A stretch of 22,269 bases of DNA, from NCBI GenBank assembly GCA_965365625.1, contig CBDUCL010000022.1:1-22269 (forward strand), given 5' to 3'. Of the stretch, positions 1 through 8,075 are shown one piece after another. Each line of letters starts with the position of its first letter. The stretch's first letter is position 1. The translations under genes were made by a program, and so were the position numbers. Under the pieces are notes generated by a model. That model had not been told where the DNA came from. It made no database searches and saw only the letters and a program-made list of their open reading frames with translations. Source of the DNA: CAVWCW01 sp965365625 (lineage in GTDB: Bacteria; Pseudomonadota; Gammaproteobacteria; Chromatiales; Chromatiaceae).

Positions 1-92
1 ACCAGCATACGCCGCTTGGGGGCGATCTCGCGGGCTGCTTGCGCTCCCGCCCCGGCTTCTGCTCTGCTCAATTCCAACCCATCCGATCCGGC

Positions 93-2630
93 TCAGCGCC
101 GGGGCTTGGCCCGTGCCGTGGGCATAGCGTTCCAGGGGTCATCCGGCCATTGGTGTTTGGGGTAGCGGCCCTTGAGTTCCTTCTTCACCTCAGTATAGGT
201 GCGGTCCCAGAAGCCGCGCAGGTCCTGGGTGACCTGGATCGGACGCTGGGCCGGCGACAACAGGTGGAGCACCACCGCCACCCGGCCGGCGCCGATGCGT
301 GGGGTCTCGGCCTGACCGAACAGCTCCTGCAGCCGCACCGCCAATACCGGCGGCCCCTCCCCCGAATAATCCAGGCGCTTGCGGCTGCCGCTGGGCACCT
401 GCAGGTGGGTCGGGGCGAGTTCCTCCAAGCGCCGTTGCTGTTGCCAATCCAGACGCTGGCGCAGGATCTGGGCCAGGTCAAGGCGCTCCAGATCGCTGCG
501 TCGACGGCTGTCGCCGAGATAGGGCCCAAGCCAACTTTCCAGCTCTGCCAACAACTCTGGGTCTCCCATCTCCGGCCAACCTGCCTCCGGCTCCAGGGCG
601 GCGGCAAAAGCGATCCGGGCCTGCAACCCCCTGGCATCCGGGTTCCAGGGGAGGCAGTCCATCCCCAGAGAGCGAATCGCCTCCAGCAGCACCGGGCGCG
701 CCTGTTGCGGGTCCGGGCGAGGGAGCGGCTCGGCGCTCAGCAGCAGGGCCCCCAGGCGCTCCTCGCGGCGGGCCGCCACCAGTTCCCGCTCCGAGTCCCA
801 AAATACCCGTTCCGTGATCTCGATATGCGATCCCAGCAGGGCCCGCAGCTCGGACTCGGCCAAGGACGCCGCCAGGTGGATACGGCCTTGGGTCCGGCCC
901 GCGTCCAGAGAAGCCGCCACCAGATAGTCAGCGGAGTTCAGGCCATCCTGCTCGGGCAGGCTGGCAGCCCGCCCGGAGGCCAACAGATAGCTGCTGCCGG
1001 CGCCGCCTCTCCGCTTGGCGATGCGATCCGGATAGGCCAGGGCGAGCAATGCTCCGGGGGACCAGTCGGCAGAGTCCCCCTCCGGCCCGTTCCCCAGGCT
1101 GCGCAGCCACTGGCGGCCAATACGGTCCAAGCGACGGCATGCCGCCGCCGCGCCGCCGCTGCCCCGCAGGGCGGCGTCGCCGCTTCTGCGCCAGTGCTGT
1201 AGCAGGTGCAGGCGATCCTCGATATCGCAGCTGCGCTCGCCCCGGGGACCCAGCCGAATCGGATCCGGTTCACTGAGCAGGGCAGCCAGATCGCTGGCCA
1301 GTTGGGCCAGCCCAAAGCCCTGGGCCCGCAACAGCATGTGGGACAGGCGGGGGTGCAGGGGCAAGCGCGCCATCCGCTCGCCGTCCGCCGTGAGCCGACC
1401 CCTGGCGTCCACCGCGTCCAGTCCCTGCAGCAGCTCCCGGGCCTGGGCATAGGCGCCGGCCGGCGGCGGGTCGAGCCAGCTCAGGCGACTCGGATCCGGC
1501 TCACCCCAGCGCGCCAACTCCAGGGCCAGCTGGGCTAGGTCCGCATGCAGGATCTCGGGGTCGTCCTGGGGCCTCAAGGCTTGCTGGGTGGCTTGATCCC
1601 AGAGCCGGTAGCAGTAGCCTGGGCCGAGGCGACCGGCACGTCCGGCACGCTGGTCGGCAGCGGCCCGGGATACCCGCAGGGTAGCCAGCCGGCCCAGGCC
1701 GCTGTTGGGATCGAAACGAGGGGCTCGGGCCCAGCCGCCATCGACCACGGTATCGATGCCCTCGATGGTGAGGCTGGTCTCGGCAATAGAAGTGGCCAGC
1801 ACCAAGCGCCGACGCCCCCCGGGATCGGGCCGGATCGCCTGCTGCTGGGCCTCGAAGCTCAGATCGCCGTACAGCGGGCAGATCAGCAGCCCCTGGTCGG
1901 CGGCCAGCCCCTCCAAGCGAGCGGCCAGACGCCGGATCTCGCCACCACCGGGGAGGAACACCAGAATGTCGCCGCTGCGCTCGCGCAGGGCCCGACCGAT
2001 GCCCTCCAGGCAGACGTCGACCGGCCCACCGACCGTTGCCAGCCTGGGCAGGTATTCGATCTCTACCGGGTGGCTGCGGCCCAGGCTTTCGATTTGGGGA
2101 GCGGCATCGAGCAATCGGCTCAGGGGCTCGCCGGCCAGGGTGGCGGACATGGCCAGCAGGCGCAGGTCGGGGCGCACCGAGCCCCGCACGTCCAGGGCCA
2201 GGGTCAGGGCCAGGTCGCTGTGCAGGCTGCGCTCATGGATCTCGTCGAAGATAATCAGCCCGACCCCATCGAGCAACGGATCCTGCTGGATGCGGCGGGT
2301 GAGTATACCCTCGGTAATGACCTCGATCCGGGTGCGGGCCGAGACCTTGCTCTCCAGGCGCACCCGGTATCCGATCCGCTCTCCCACCGGCTCGCCCAGC
2401 AATTGGGCCATATAGCCGGCGGCACCGCGGGCGGCCAGGCGGCGCGGCTCCAGCATCAGGATGCGCTGCCCGGCGAGCCAGGGGCGATCCAACAGCAGCA
2501 GGGGGATCAGGGTGGTCTTACCGGAACCCGTGGGGGCGCTGAGCACCGCAGTGCCATGATGATCCAGGGCCTGCAGCAACTCCGGCAGCGCCTGCCGTAC
2601 CGGCAACTCCGGCAGCACGCCGCAAGTCAT
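93..2630 (-). CDS. hrpB: ATP-dependent RNA helicase HrpB
   Basis: DEAH-box helicase of the HrpB family, 845 residues, close to the usual 800-850. Visible motifs are the Walker A loop APTGSGKTT (residues 32-40), DEIH (129-132), the SAT motif (162-164) and motif VI QRAGRAGR (327-334). The HrpB-specific C-terminal region follows and ends in a WPDDPWNA-type tail. HrpB is a cytoplasmic nucleic-acid-stimulated NTPase; its cellular substrate in most bacteria is unclear. The ATG sits directly on the TGA of the upstream DUF1269 gene with no bases between, so translation is probably coupled. It is the last recognisable gene of the cysC-galU-DUF1269-hrpB run. The family call is secure; the physiological role is not visible from sequence. 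Confidence 0.96.
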   Translation of the reverse strand: MTCGVLPELPVRQALPELLQALDHHGTAVLSAPTGSGKTTLIPLLLLDRPWLAGQRILMLEPRRLAARGAAGYMAQLLGEPVGERIGYRVRLESKVSARTRIEVITEGILTRRIQQDPLLDGVGLIIFDEIHERSLHSDLALTLALDVRGSVRPDLRLLAMSATLAGEPLSRLLDAAPQIESLGRSHPVEIEYLPRLATVGGPVDVCLEGIGRALRERSGDILVFLPGGGEIRRLAARLEGLAADQGLLICPLYGDLSFEAQQQAIRPDPGGRRRLVLATSIAETSLTIEGIDTVVDGGWARAPRFDPNSGLGRLATLRVSRAAADQRAGRAGRLGPGYCYRLWDQATQQALRPQDDPEILHADLAQLALELARWGEPDPSRLSWLDPPPAGAYAQARELLQGLDAVDARGRLTADGERMARLPLHPRLSHMLLRAQGFGLAQLASDLAALLSEPDPIRLGPRGERSCDIEDRLHLLQHWRRSGDAALRGSGGAAAACRRLDRIGRQWLRSLGNGPEGDSADWSPGALLALAYPDRIAKRRGGAGSSYLLASGRAASLPEQDGLNSADYLVAASLDAGRTQGRIHLAASLAESELRALLGSHIEITERVFWDSERELVAARREERLGALLLSAEPLPRPDPQQARPVLLEAIRSLGMDCLPWNPDARGLQARIAFAAALEPEAGWPEMGDPELLAELESWLGPYLGDSRRRSDLERLDLAQILRQRLDWQQQRRLEELAPTHLQVPSGSRKRLDYSGEGPPVLAVRLQELFGQAETPRIGAGRVAVVLHLLSPAQRPIQVTQDLRGFWDRTYTEVKKELKGRYPKHQWPDDPWNAMPTARAKPRR

Positions 2631-3128
2631 TCAGCGGCCGGTTTTCCCGACCCCGAACTCGGCCTCCGGGTGATGTTCGAGGACCATGCGTTTGGTGGCT
2701 TCTACCTGGGAGCGCGGCAAATCCACCAGCAGCAGGATCTCACCGTTCTCGATCGCCTGCTCGTATTTGTCCAGACTGTGGTTGTGCTCATGGCTGGACA
2801 TCAGCGCCGAGACCAGGGCCCCGAACAGGGCCCCGAGGACAGCGGCAACCGCCAGGGTGCCGTTGCCCAGGTCATTGGCGGTGGGAGGGAACTTGACAAT
2901 CAACAGCCCGCCCAGGAATCCTGCCACAGCCCCAAGGCCCAGGCCCCATTCCAGCCCGTGCAGGATCTCGGTCTTCTGCAGGACGCCGGCCTCCGGCAAA
3001 TCACCCAGGGACTGCTCTAGACTCGCCACTACGTGCAGGTGGCGCTCCGGCACGCCGGCGTTCTCCAGTTCGGTTACCACCGCCCGGCAGCTGTCGATGT
3101 TTGGCAACAGGAAAAACAGCTTGCGCAT
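2631..3128 (-). CDS. DUF1269 family two-helix membrane protein
   Basis: A 165-residue protein of the DUF1269 family, with the typical opening MRKLFFLLPNIDSCR and the LGDLPEAGVLQK segment before the membrane part. Two glycine- and alanine-rich hydrophobic segments lie at about residues 61-80 and 90-110, separated by a short PP-containing turn. The cytoplasmic C-terminal part carries GEILLLVDLP, a ferredoxin-like fold segment common in this family. The function is not established; relatives are often treated as stress-related membrane proteins, which I cannot confirm. A purine-rich GGGGAG lies about 8 bases before the ATG. It is 39 bases after galU and abuts hrpB, so it is probably co-transcribed with both. 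Confidence 0.85.
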   Translation of the reverse strand: MRKLFFLLPNIDSCRAVVTELENAGVPERHLHVVASLEQSLGDLPEAGVLQKTEILHGLEWGLGLGAVAGFLGGLLIVKFPPTANDLGNGTLAVAAVLGALFGALVSALMSSHEHNHSLDKYEQAIENGEILLLVDLPRSQVEATKRMVLEHHPEAEFGVGKTGR

Positions 3129-3167
3129 AGGTTTTCGCTCCCCTTCGGTGTCCGGACGGGCCAGGCG

Positions 3168-4055
3168 TCAATCCAACTCGGCGACCCGGCTCTTCAGGAA
3201 GTCGGTGAATTCCTGTCCCAGATGCTGATGGGTCAGGGCGAAATCCACGGTAGCCTCCAAATAGCCGACCTTGGACCCGCAATCGTAGCGCTTGCCCGCG
3301 AACAGGTAGGCCAGGACCTTCTCGACATCCAGCAGATGGGCGATGGCGTCGGTGAGCTGGATCTCTCCGCCGGCGCCGCGGCCGGTCTTGGCCAACTGAT
3401 GGAAGATCTCGGGGGTCAGGATGTAACGGCCGACGACACCGAGATCCGAAGGTGCATCTGCCGGCTTCGGCTTCTCCACCAGCCCCGCCACTTCCACCAG
3501 CTTGCCGTTGTCGGCCCCGGCCGGCTTGACGATGCCGTAACTGGCAGTGGCCTCCTGCGGCACCCGCTGCACGCCGAGAATGCTGCAGTTGTTGTTCTGA
3601 TACTGCTCCACCATCTGGCGCAGGCAGCCGCGACCGGGATCGTCGATCAGGTCGTCTGCCAGCACCACGGCAAAGGGCTCGTCCCCCACCACCGGCTGGG
3701 CGCAGAGCACGGCATGCCCCAGGCCCAGCGGCATGTTCTGGCGGATGTAGATGCAGGTGACATGGGGCGGCACAATATCGCGCACCAGCGCCAGCGTCTC
3801 GGTCTTGCCGCGTTGCTCCAACTCCGCCTCCAGCTCGTAAGCGGTGTCGAAGTGGTCGGGGATGGCCCGCTTGTTGCGTCCAGTGACGAAAATCATGTCT
3901 TCGACCCCGGCCGCCACCGCCTCTTCCACCGCATATTGGATCAGCGGCTTATCGACGATCGGCAACATTTCCTTGGGACTGGCCTTGGTGGCGGGCAGAA
4001 AGCGGGTTCCCATTCCGGCTACCGGAAACACTGCCTTTCTCACGACTCTGGTCAT
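3168..4055 (-). CDS. galU: UTP-glucose-1-phosphate uridylyltransferase
   Basis: Makes UDP-glucose from UTP and glucose-1-phosphate, the precursor for LPS core sugars, exopolysaccharide and glycogen-like polymers. The 295-residue product has the nucleotidyltransferase opening VFPVAGMGTRFLPATK, then KEMLPIVDKP, the metal-binding region VVLADDLID, and EVAGLVEKP. It ends at the usual bacterial GalU length. The frame is open seven codons further upstream, but the ATG at 4055 is preferred: it matches the family N-terminus (MTKVVRKAVFP in relatives) and has a strong AGGAGT site 4 bases upstream. It follows cysC by 17 bases, so the two are almost certainly co-transcribed. Confidence 0.96.
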   Translation of the reverse strand: MTRVVRKAVFPVAGMGTRFLPATKASPKEMLPIVDKPLIQYAVEEAVAAGVEDMIFVTGRNKRAIPDHFDTAYELEAELEQRGKTETLALVRDIVPPHVTCIYIRQNMPLGLGHAVLCAQPVVGDEPFAVVLADDLIDDPGRGCLRQMVEQYQNNNCSILGVQRVPQEATASYGIVKPAGADNGKLVEVAGLVEKPKPADAPSDLGVVGRYILTPEIFHQLAKTGRGAGGEIQLTDAIAHLLDVEKVLAYLFAGKRYDCGSKVGYLEATVDFALTHQHLGQEFTDFLKSRVAELD

Positions 4056-4059
4056 GGCT

Positions 4060-4065
4060 ACTCCT
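4060..4065 (-). promoter_or_regulatory. Ribosome binding site fixing the galU start
   Basis: On the minus strand AGGAGT lies four bases before the ATG at 4055. This supports that ATG over the in-frame upstream one at 4076, which would overlap the cysC stop. Confidence 0.75.
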
Positions 4066-4072
4066 GGTTGAT

Positions 4073-4696
4073 TCAAGGGCGGGCCGGGACGATTCCCCGC
4101 TCACGCAGGACATCGATGACCCGCGCAGCACTCTCCTGCAAGCTCTGATTGTCCGTATGCACGACCAACTCCGGCTTTAAGGGGGCCTCGTAGGGCGATG
4201 AAATACCGGTGAAATCCGAGATCAGACCGGCCCGGGCCTTGCGATACAGCCCCTTGACGTCGCGCTGCTCGCAGACCTCCAGGGCGCAGGCGCAATGGAC
4301 TTCGAAAAAATCCTGCTCCGGCAGCATGGCGCGAACGCGGTCTCGGTCGGCTCGAAACGGCGAGATGAAGGCAGTCAGGGTGATCATCCCGGCATCCACG
4401 AACAGCTTCGCCATCTCGCCGATACGTCGAATGTTCTCGACCCTATCGCTATCGGAAAAACCCAAGTCCGCACACAAGCCGTGGCGAACATTGTCCCCGT
4501 CCAGCACATAGGAGCGATAACCCTGTTGCTGCAACTCATGCGCCACCGCTTGGGCGAGTGTGGATTTGCCGGCCCCGGAAAGGCCAGTGAGCCACAATAA
4601 CGCGCTTTTGTGCCCATTCAACCGTTCGCGGTCGGTGCGCTGTACCAGCTCCGGATGCCAAACTACGTTACTGCTCTTGCGCGTCGCTTCCGCCAT
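4073..4696 (-). CDS. cysC: Adenylylsulfate (APS) kinase
   Basis: Phosphorylates adenylylsulfate at the 3' position to give PAPS, the sulfate donor for assimilation and sulfotransferases. The protein has 207 residues, normal for stand-alone CysC. It shows the P-loop GLSGAGKST (38-46), the APS-binding DGDNVRHGL (66-74), NIRRIGE, and FISPFRADRD around 110-119, whose serine corresponds to the phosphorylated serine of enteric CysC. A GAGGT site sits about eight bases before the ATG. Its usual partners cysD and cysN (ATP sulfurylase) are absent; instead it heads a run with galU. This could mean PAPS is made here for something other than cysteine synthesis, but cysDN may simply lie elsewhere in the genome. 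Confidence 0.96.
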   Translation of the reverse strand: MAEATRKSSNVVWHPELVQRTDRERLNGHKSALLWLTGLSGAGKSTLAQAVAHELQQQGYRSYVLDGDNVRHGLCADLGFSDSDRVENIRRIGEMAKLFVDAGMITLTAFISPFRADRDRVRAMLPEQDFFEVHCACALEVCEQRDVKGLYRKARAGLISDFTGISSPYEAPLKPELVVHTDNQSLQESAARVIDVLRERGIVPARP

Positions 4697-4795
4697 CGAT
4701 CAAACCTCGGGAGCCATGGGACATCCGCCTGGCGAGCGTGTACTGCCAGCCCCTAGGGACAGACACGCGGTAACCCAGGCAAAATAAAAACGCCC

Positions 4796-4825
4796 AAAGT
4801 AAATGGGGATTGCCCCGGGTGTCAA
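4796..4825 (-). promoter_or_regulatory. Candidate sigma-70 promoter for cysC-galU operon
   Basis: On the minus strand a consensus TTGACA (4820-4825) overlaps the pyrF stop codon. It is followed after 18 bases by TACTTT (4796-4801), a weak -10. Start of transcription would be near 4789, giving a leader of about 93 bases to the cysC ATG. The spacer contains a short GGGG-CAAT-CCCC hairpin. The -35 is convincing, the -10 is not; no good terminator for pyrF is visible, so readthrough from pyrF is also possible. Confidence 0.35.
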
Positions 4826-5544
4826 GCGGCGGCTATCGCATCGATTTCGGCACCGATCGCGCGCAGCGCCTGCAGGGGGTCGGCGGACTGGGTGATGGGA
4901 CGCCCCACCACCAGGTAATCGGCACCATTCCGAACCGCCTGACCTGGGGTGGTAATTCGGCGTTGGTCGTCCGCAGCGCTCGCCGCCGGGCGCACGCCGG
5001 GGGTGACCAGAAGGAAACCGTCTCCCGCCCCAGCCCGCACCTGGAGCGCCTCCAGCGGCGAGCAGACGACACCATCGGCCCCGGCCTCTTCGGCCAGCCG
5101 GGCCAGGCGGAGCACGTTTTCCGCCGGTGTGCCGTTGAAGCCGATCTCGCTCAGGTCATCCGCCCCCAGGCTGGTAAGGATGGTGACCGCAATCAGCAAC
5201 GGCCGCTCGCGGCACTGCTCTAGGCGCTCGCGCGCCGCTTCCAGCATGCGCCGCCCGCCAGAGGCGTGGACGTTGAGCATCCACACCCCGAGATCCGCCG
5301 CCGCCGCGCAGGCAGCCGCCACGGTGTTGGGGATGTCGTGGAATTTGAGGTCGAGAAACACATCGAACCCTCGCCCGCTGAGATCAGAGACGAACCCCGG
5401 CCCGAGCCGGGTGAACATCTCTTTGCCCACCTTGAGCCGGCACAGCCCCGGATCCAGGCGCTCCACCAACTCCAGGGCCGGCCCTTGGGCAGGATAATCC
5501 AGGGCCACGATAATGCGCGGGCCGACCAGCTTGGGTTCACTCAT
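4822..5544 (-). CDS. pyrF: Orotidine 5'-phosphate decarboxylase
   Basis: Last step of UMP synthesis: decarboxylates OMP. The 240-residue TIM-barrel protein shows IIVALDYP at the start of the barrel, the catalytic DxKxxD motif as DLKFHD (65-70) followed by IPNT, and the phosphate-gripping VTPGVRP and VVGRPIT near the C-terminus. Length matches the bacterial short-form family. A GAGGA/AGGA-rich site precedes the ATG. It lies 84 bases after lapB, and lapA-lapB-pyrF is the same order seen in Escherichia coli, so the grouping is ancestral. Confidence 0.97.
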   Translation of the reverse strand: MSEPKLVGPRIIVALDYPAQGPALELVERLDPGLCRLKVGKEMFTRLGPGFVSDLSGRGFDVFLDLKFHDIPNTVAAACAAAADLGVWMLNVHASGGRRMLEAARERLEQCRERPLLIAVTILTSLGADDLSEIGFNGTPAENVLRLARLAEEAGADGVVCSPLEALQVRAGAGDGFLLVTPGVRPAASAADDQRRITTPGQAVRNGADYLVVGRPITQSADPLQALRAIGAEIDAIAAA

Positions 5545-5628
5545 CGATCCTAGTCCTCGTCACGCCGTCCCTTGCTCAAAAAACGCAATCCTTACGCCAT
5601 TTGGGAAAGGCTACAAATCAGCGCCGCT

Positions 5629-6801
5629 CTAGCGCAGCTCCGCCTCGAAACCCTGCACCGGGCGCATGCTGCCCCAGGTCTTGCAACCTGGACAATTCCA
5701 ATGCAACTGTTTGGCAGTGAAACCGCAGTGCCCGCACTGATAGGCCGGGCGATTACGCAGCAGCCGGTCGACCAGGTCACGCAGGATATGCAGCGTCTCT
5801 GCCGCCGGCGCGTCGGCGTGGGACAGCTTCAGTGAGATCAGCCGCTCGAGGCCGCGCAAGTTAGGATTCGAACCGAGATACTCGGTGATGAATTCCGTGG
5901 CTTCGGCCTCACCCTCATGCTCCCGGATCTGCTCGGTCAGCGCCAGCGCCGAGGCAATATCCCTGCGCTTGGCGTAGAGTTTTTGCAAGTAGGTGCGCAA
6001 CTGCCCGGTCTCGCCGAGCCGACGATAGCAATCGGCCAGGGCCGGCAACACCTCGGTGAGCAGGTCCGGGTCTTGCGTTTCTGCCCGTTCGAAGGTCTTC
6101 ACCGCTGCCCGGCAATCGCCGCGAGCGGCTTCCAGATTGCCCTGCATCAGGGTCGCGCGCACGCTGGCCTTGTCAGTGGCCTGGGCGCGCTCGATATGAC
6201 GCAGGGCCGCGGCCCGATCATCTGCCGCCAGCGCTGCCTCCGCCAGCTCGCAATGAAAGTGAGCGCGTTCGACGGCAGTGGACTGCTTGGTCTGGGACTC
6301 CAACCGTTCGGCTACCTGCAGGCATTGTTCCCAGTCCTTTTCCTGCTGGTAGATAACCAGCAAGTTACGCAGCGACTGCTCGCAGTACAGGTTGTCTTCG
6401 GTGAGTTCGTTGAACAGGCTCTCGGCCCGGTCGAACAGGCCGGCCCGCATATAGTCGAGCCCCAGTTCCAGCAGGGCCTGAGCCCGCAAATCACGGCTCA
6501 AGCTGGGCCGAGCGATGAGATTCTGGTGGATACGGATGGCGCGGTCCACCTCGCCGCGACGGCGAAACAGGTTGCCCAAAGCCAAGTGGGTCTCCACCGT
6601 CTCGCTGTCGACCTCGATCAGCTTGACGAAGACGTCGATGGCCTTGTCCGGCTGTTCATTGAGCAGGTAGTTGAGGCCCTGAAAATAGCTCGGGTTGCGG
6701 CCCGCGACACCGGGATCTTCCGATCTGCGCTGGCTGCGCCTGGCCGCCAACCAACCGGAGGCCGCGGCTACCGGTAGCAGCAGTATCAGCAGCTCGATCA
6801 C
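5629..6801 (-). CDS. lapB: LPS assembly protein B, TPR and rubredoxin-like metal domain
   Basis: Homologue of LapB (YciM), the inner-membrane adaptor that regulates LpxC turnover by FtsH and so sets the LPS level. The 390 residues comprise an N-terminal membrane anchor (about 2-20), tetratricopeptide repeats from about residue 35 onward (YFQGLNYLLNEQPDKAIDVF is the first), and a C-terminal rubredoxin-like zinc/iron site with cysteines 356, 359, 370 and 373 (CGHC and CPGC). The length and the segment GNLFRRRGEVDRAIRIHQ match enteric LapB closely. The start codon is GTG, four bases after the lapA stop, so translation is coupled. All four metal-binding cysteines are intact. Confidence 0.96.
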   Translation of the reverse strand: MIELLILLLPVAAASGWLAARRSQRRSEDPGVAGRNPSYFQGLNYLLNEQPDKAIDVFVKLIEVDSETVETHLALGNLFRRRGEVDRAIRIHQNLIARPSLSRDLRAQALLELGLDYMRAGLFDRAESLFNELTEDNLYCEQSLRNLLVIYQQEKDWEQCLQVAERLESQTKQSTAVERAHFHCELAEAALAADDRAAALRHIERAQATDKASVRATLMQGNLEAARGDCRAAVKTFERAETQDPDLLTEVLPALADCYRRLGETGQLRTYLQKLYAKRRDIASALALTEQIREHEGEAEATEFITEYLGSNPNLRGLERLISLKLSHADAPAAETLHILRDLVDRLLRNRPAYQCGHCGFTAKQLHWNCPGCKTWGSMRPVQGFEAELR

Positions 6802-6805
6802 CCGG

Positions 6806-7093
6806 CTACTGCTCCCTGAGCGGAATGTTGCGCAGGTTATTCACTTCCTCTACGGCCAGCCGTTCCCGCCGGCGCAAGCGGGCATTGTCCCGCTTGAGCC
6901 CGAGGATAACCCCCAGGCCGGCAAACATGCCGAGCAACGCGCCCACGCCAAGGGCCCCCAGCAACACCACCGGCAGAGGCAGTTCGCGCTGTCCGAAGTA
7001 GTAGTCCACCGGCACATCAACCGCGTTCATTACTGTGAATGCAGCCCCCAGCGCCATCAACAGCAGGATCACCAGCAATTTCAGCAGTCGCAT
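6806..7093 (-). CDS. lapA: LPS assembly protein A, DUF1049
   Basis: A 95-residue LapA (YciS) family membrane protein. Two hydrophobic helices at about residues 4-23 and 39-66 flank a short periplasmic loop, and a charged cytoplasmic tail rich in arginine (KRDNARLRRRERL) follows. In E. coli LapA partners LapB in controlling LPS synthesis. It is directly upstream of lapB, and a GAGGGGGT stretch precedes the ATG. In enteric bacteria this pair follows ihfB and rpsA; here it follows dapB instead. The adjacency to lapB makes the call strong. Confidence 0.92.
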   Translation of the reverse strand: MRLLKLLVILLLMALGAAFTVMNAVDVPVDYYFGQRELPLPVVLLGALGVGALLGMFAGLGVILGLKRDNARLRRRERLAVEEVNNLRNIPLREQ

Positions 7094-7128
7094 CTGCGGC
7101 CTACCCCCTCAGCCCCGAACAGCTAGCC

Positions 7129-7175
7129 AGGGAAGCGCTGTTTCAATGCGTTTCCCTTGCGGGGCAGGATGCCCC
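7129..7175 (-). other. Two adjacent hairpins between dapB and lapA
   Basis: Two inverted repeats lie side by side in the 113-base dapB-lapA gap. The first has 10-bp arms (7129-7138 and 7148-7157, one G-T wobble) with a 9-base loop. The second has perfect 6-bp GGGGCA/TGCCCC arms (7161-7166 and 7170-7175) with a 3-base loop. Neither is followed by a T-run in the direction of transcription, so they are not standard intrinsic terminators. They could stabilise the dapB mRNA end or reduce readthrough into lapAB. Confidence 0.5.
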
Positions 7176-7206
7176 TCTCGACGTGCAGCCCGACACAACC
7201 GTGTAG

Positions 7207-8019
7207 TCAGGATGCCGACCGCAGTCCCAGCACGTCCTGCATATCATAGCATCCCGGGGCCTGCTGGATGAGCCAGGCGGCGGCCCGAGCCGCCCCACGG
7301 GCAAAGGTCATGCGACTGGATGCCTTGTGTACGATCTCGACCCGCTCTCCCTCGGCGGCGAACCAAACGCTATGCTCGCCCACCACGTCCCCGGCACGGA
7401 TGGTCTCGAAACCGATGGTATCGCGTCGGCGTTCGCCGGTAATGCCCTCGCGGCCGTAGACCGCGCACTGCTTGAGATCCCGCCCCAAGGCTCCGGCCAC
7501 CACCTCCCCCATGCGCAGGGCGGTACCCGAAGGGGCGTCTACCTTGTGCCGGTGGTGAGCCTCGACGATCTCGATATCCACCTCGTCTCCCATCACCCGG
7601 GCGGCGATGTCCAGCAGCTTGAAGCAGAGATTGACGCCGACGCTCATATTCGGGGCAAACACGATGGGAATTGATCGCCCGGCGTCGATAATGCGCTGTT
7701 TGCCCTCGCCGTCGAAGCCGGTGGTGCCGATCACCAGGGACTTGCCGGCCGCCCGACACACCTCCAGGTGGTCCAGAGTTGCCGCGGGGCGGGTAAAGTC
7801 GATCACCGTGTCGACCTGATCGATCACTGACTGCAAAGAATCGGCCACCGGGACGCCGAGCCGGCCCACCCCCGCCAACTCACCGGCGTCGGCCCCCAGC
7901 AGGCCGCTGCCGGCGTGTTCGGTGGCTGCACCGAGTTGCAACTCCGGCGTATCCTGCACCGCCTCGACCAGGGTCCGGCCCATGCGCCCGGCAGCCCCCA
8001 CCACGGCAATCCTGCTCAT
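7207..8019 (-). CDS. dapB: 4-hydroxy-tetrahydrodipicolinate reductase
   Basis: Reduces the DapA product in lysine and diaminopimelate synthesis. The 270-residue protein has the NAD(P)H-binding GAAGRMG (8-14), GTTGF around 98-102, APNMSVGVN, and the catalytic and substrate motif EAHHRHKVDAPSGTA (153-167). The frame extends 14 codons further upstream, but the ATG at 8019 gives the family N-terminus MSRIAVVGAAG and has an AGGT site about eight bases before it. The stop of dnaJ lies 56 bases upstream. dapB downstream of dnaJ is a known arrangement in some gammaproteobacteria, often followed by carAB, which is not the case here. Confidence 0.96.
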   Translation of the reverse strand: MSRIAVVGAAGRMGRTLVEAVQDTPELQLGAATEHAGSGLLGADAGELAGVGRLGVPVADSLQSVIDQVDTVIDFTRPAATLDHLEVCRAAGKSLVIGTTGFDGEGKQRIIDAGRSIPIVFAPNMSVGVNLCFKLLDIAARVMGDEVDIEIVEAHHRHKVDAPSGTALRMGEVVAGALGRDLKQCAVYGREGITGERRRDTIGFETIRAGDVVGEHSVWFAAEGERVEIVHKASSRMTFARGAARAAAWLIQQAPGCYDMQDVLGLRSAS

Positions 8020-8075
8020 AATCAGTACCTGTTGAATCGGTATTTTTCCGGACTCGATCAAAGCAACCGAATGAA

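Noticed and set aside
1..71. Possible start of another minus-strand gene running off the left edge (TTG at 71, or ATG at 8)
   Set aside because: Only up to 23 codons are visible, with no recognised motif and an uncertain start. It could be a further gene after hrpB, but the sequence here does not support a call.
1545..3020. A 491-codon plus-strand frame opposite hrpB and the DUF1269 gene
   Set aside because: Gln/Gly/Ala-rich translation with no recognisable motif; it spans two well-supported genes on the other strand.
3033..4148. A 371-codon plus-strand frame opposite galU
   Set aside because: It is a shadow of galU; the translation is low in family-like motifs and has no ribosome binding site.
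4780..4822. Intrinsic terminator for pyrF
   Set aside because: A 4-bp GGGG/CCCC hairpin followed by a mixed T-rich stretch is too weak; the -35-like TTGACA in the same place is at least as likely to be the meaningful signal.
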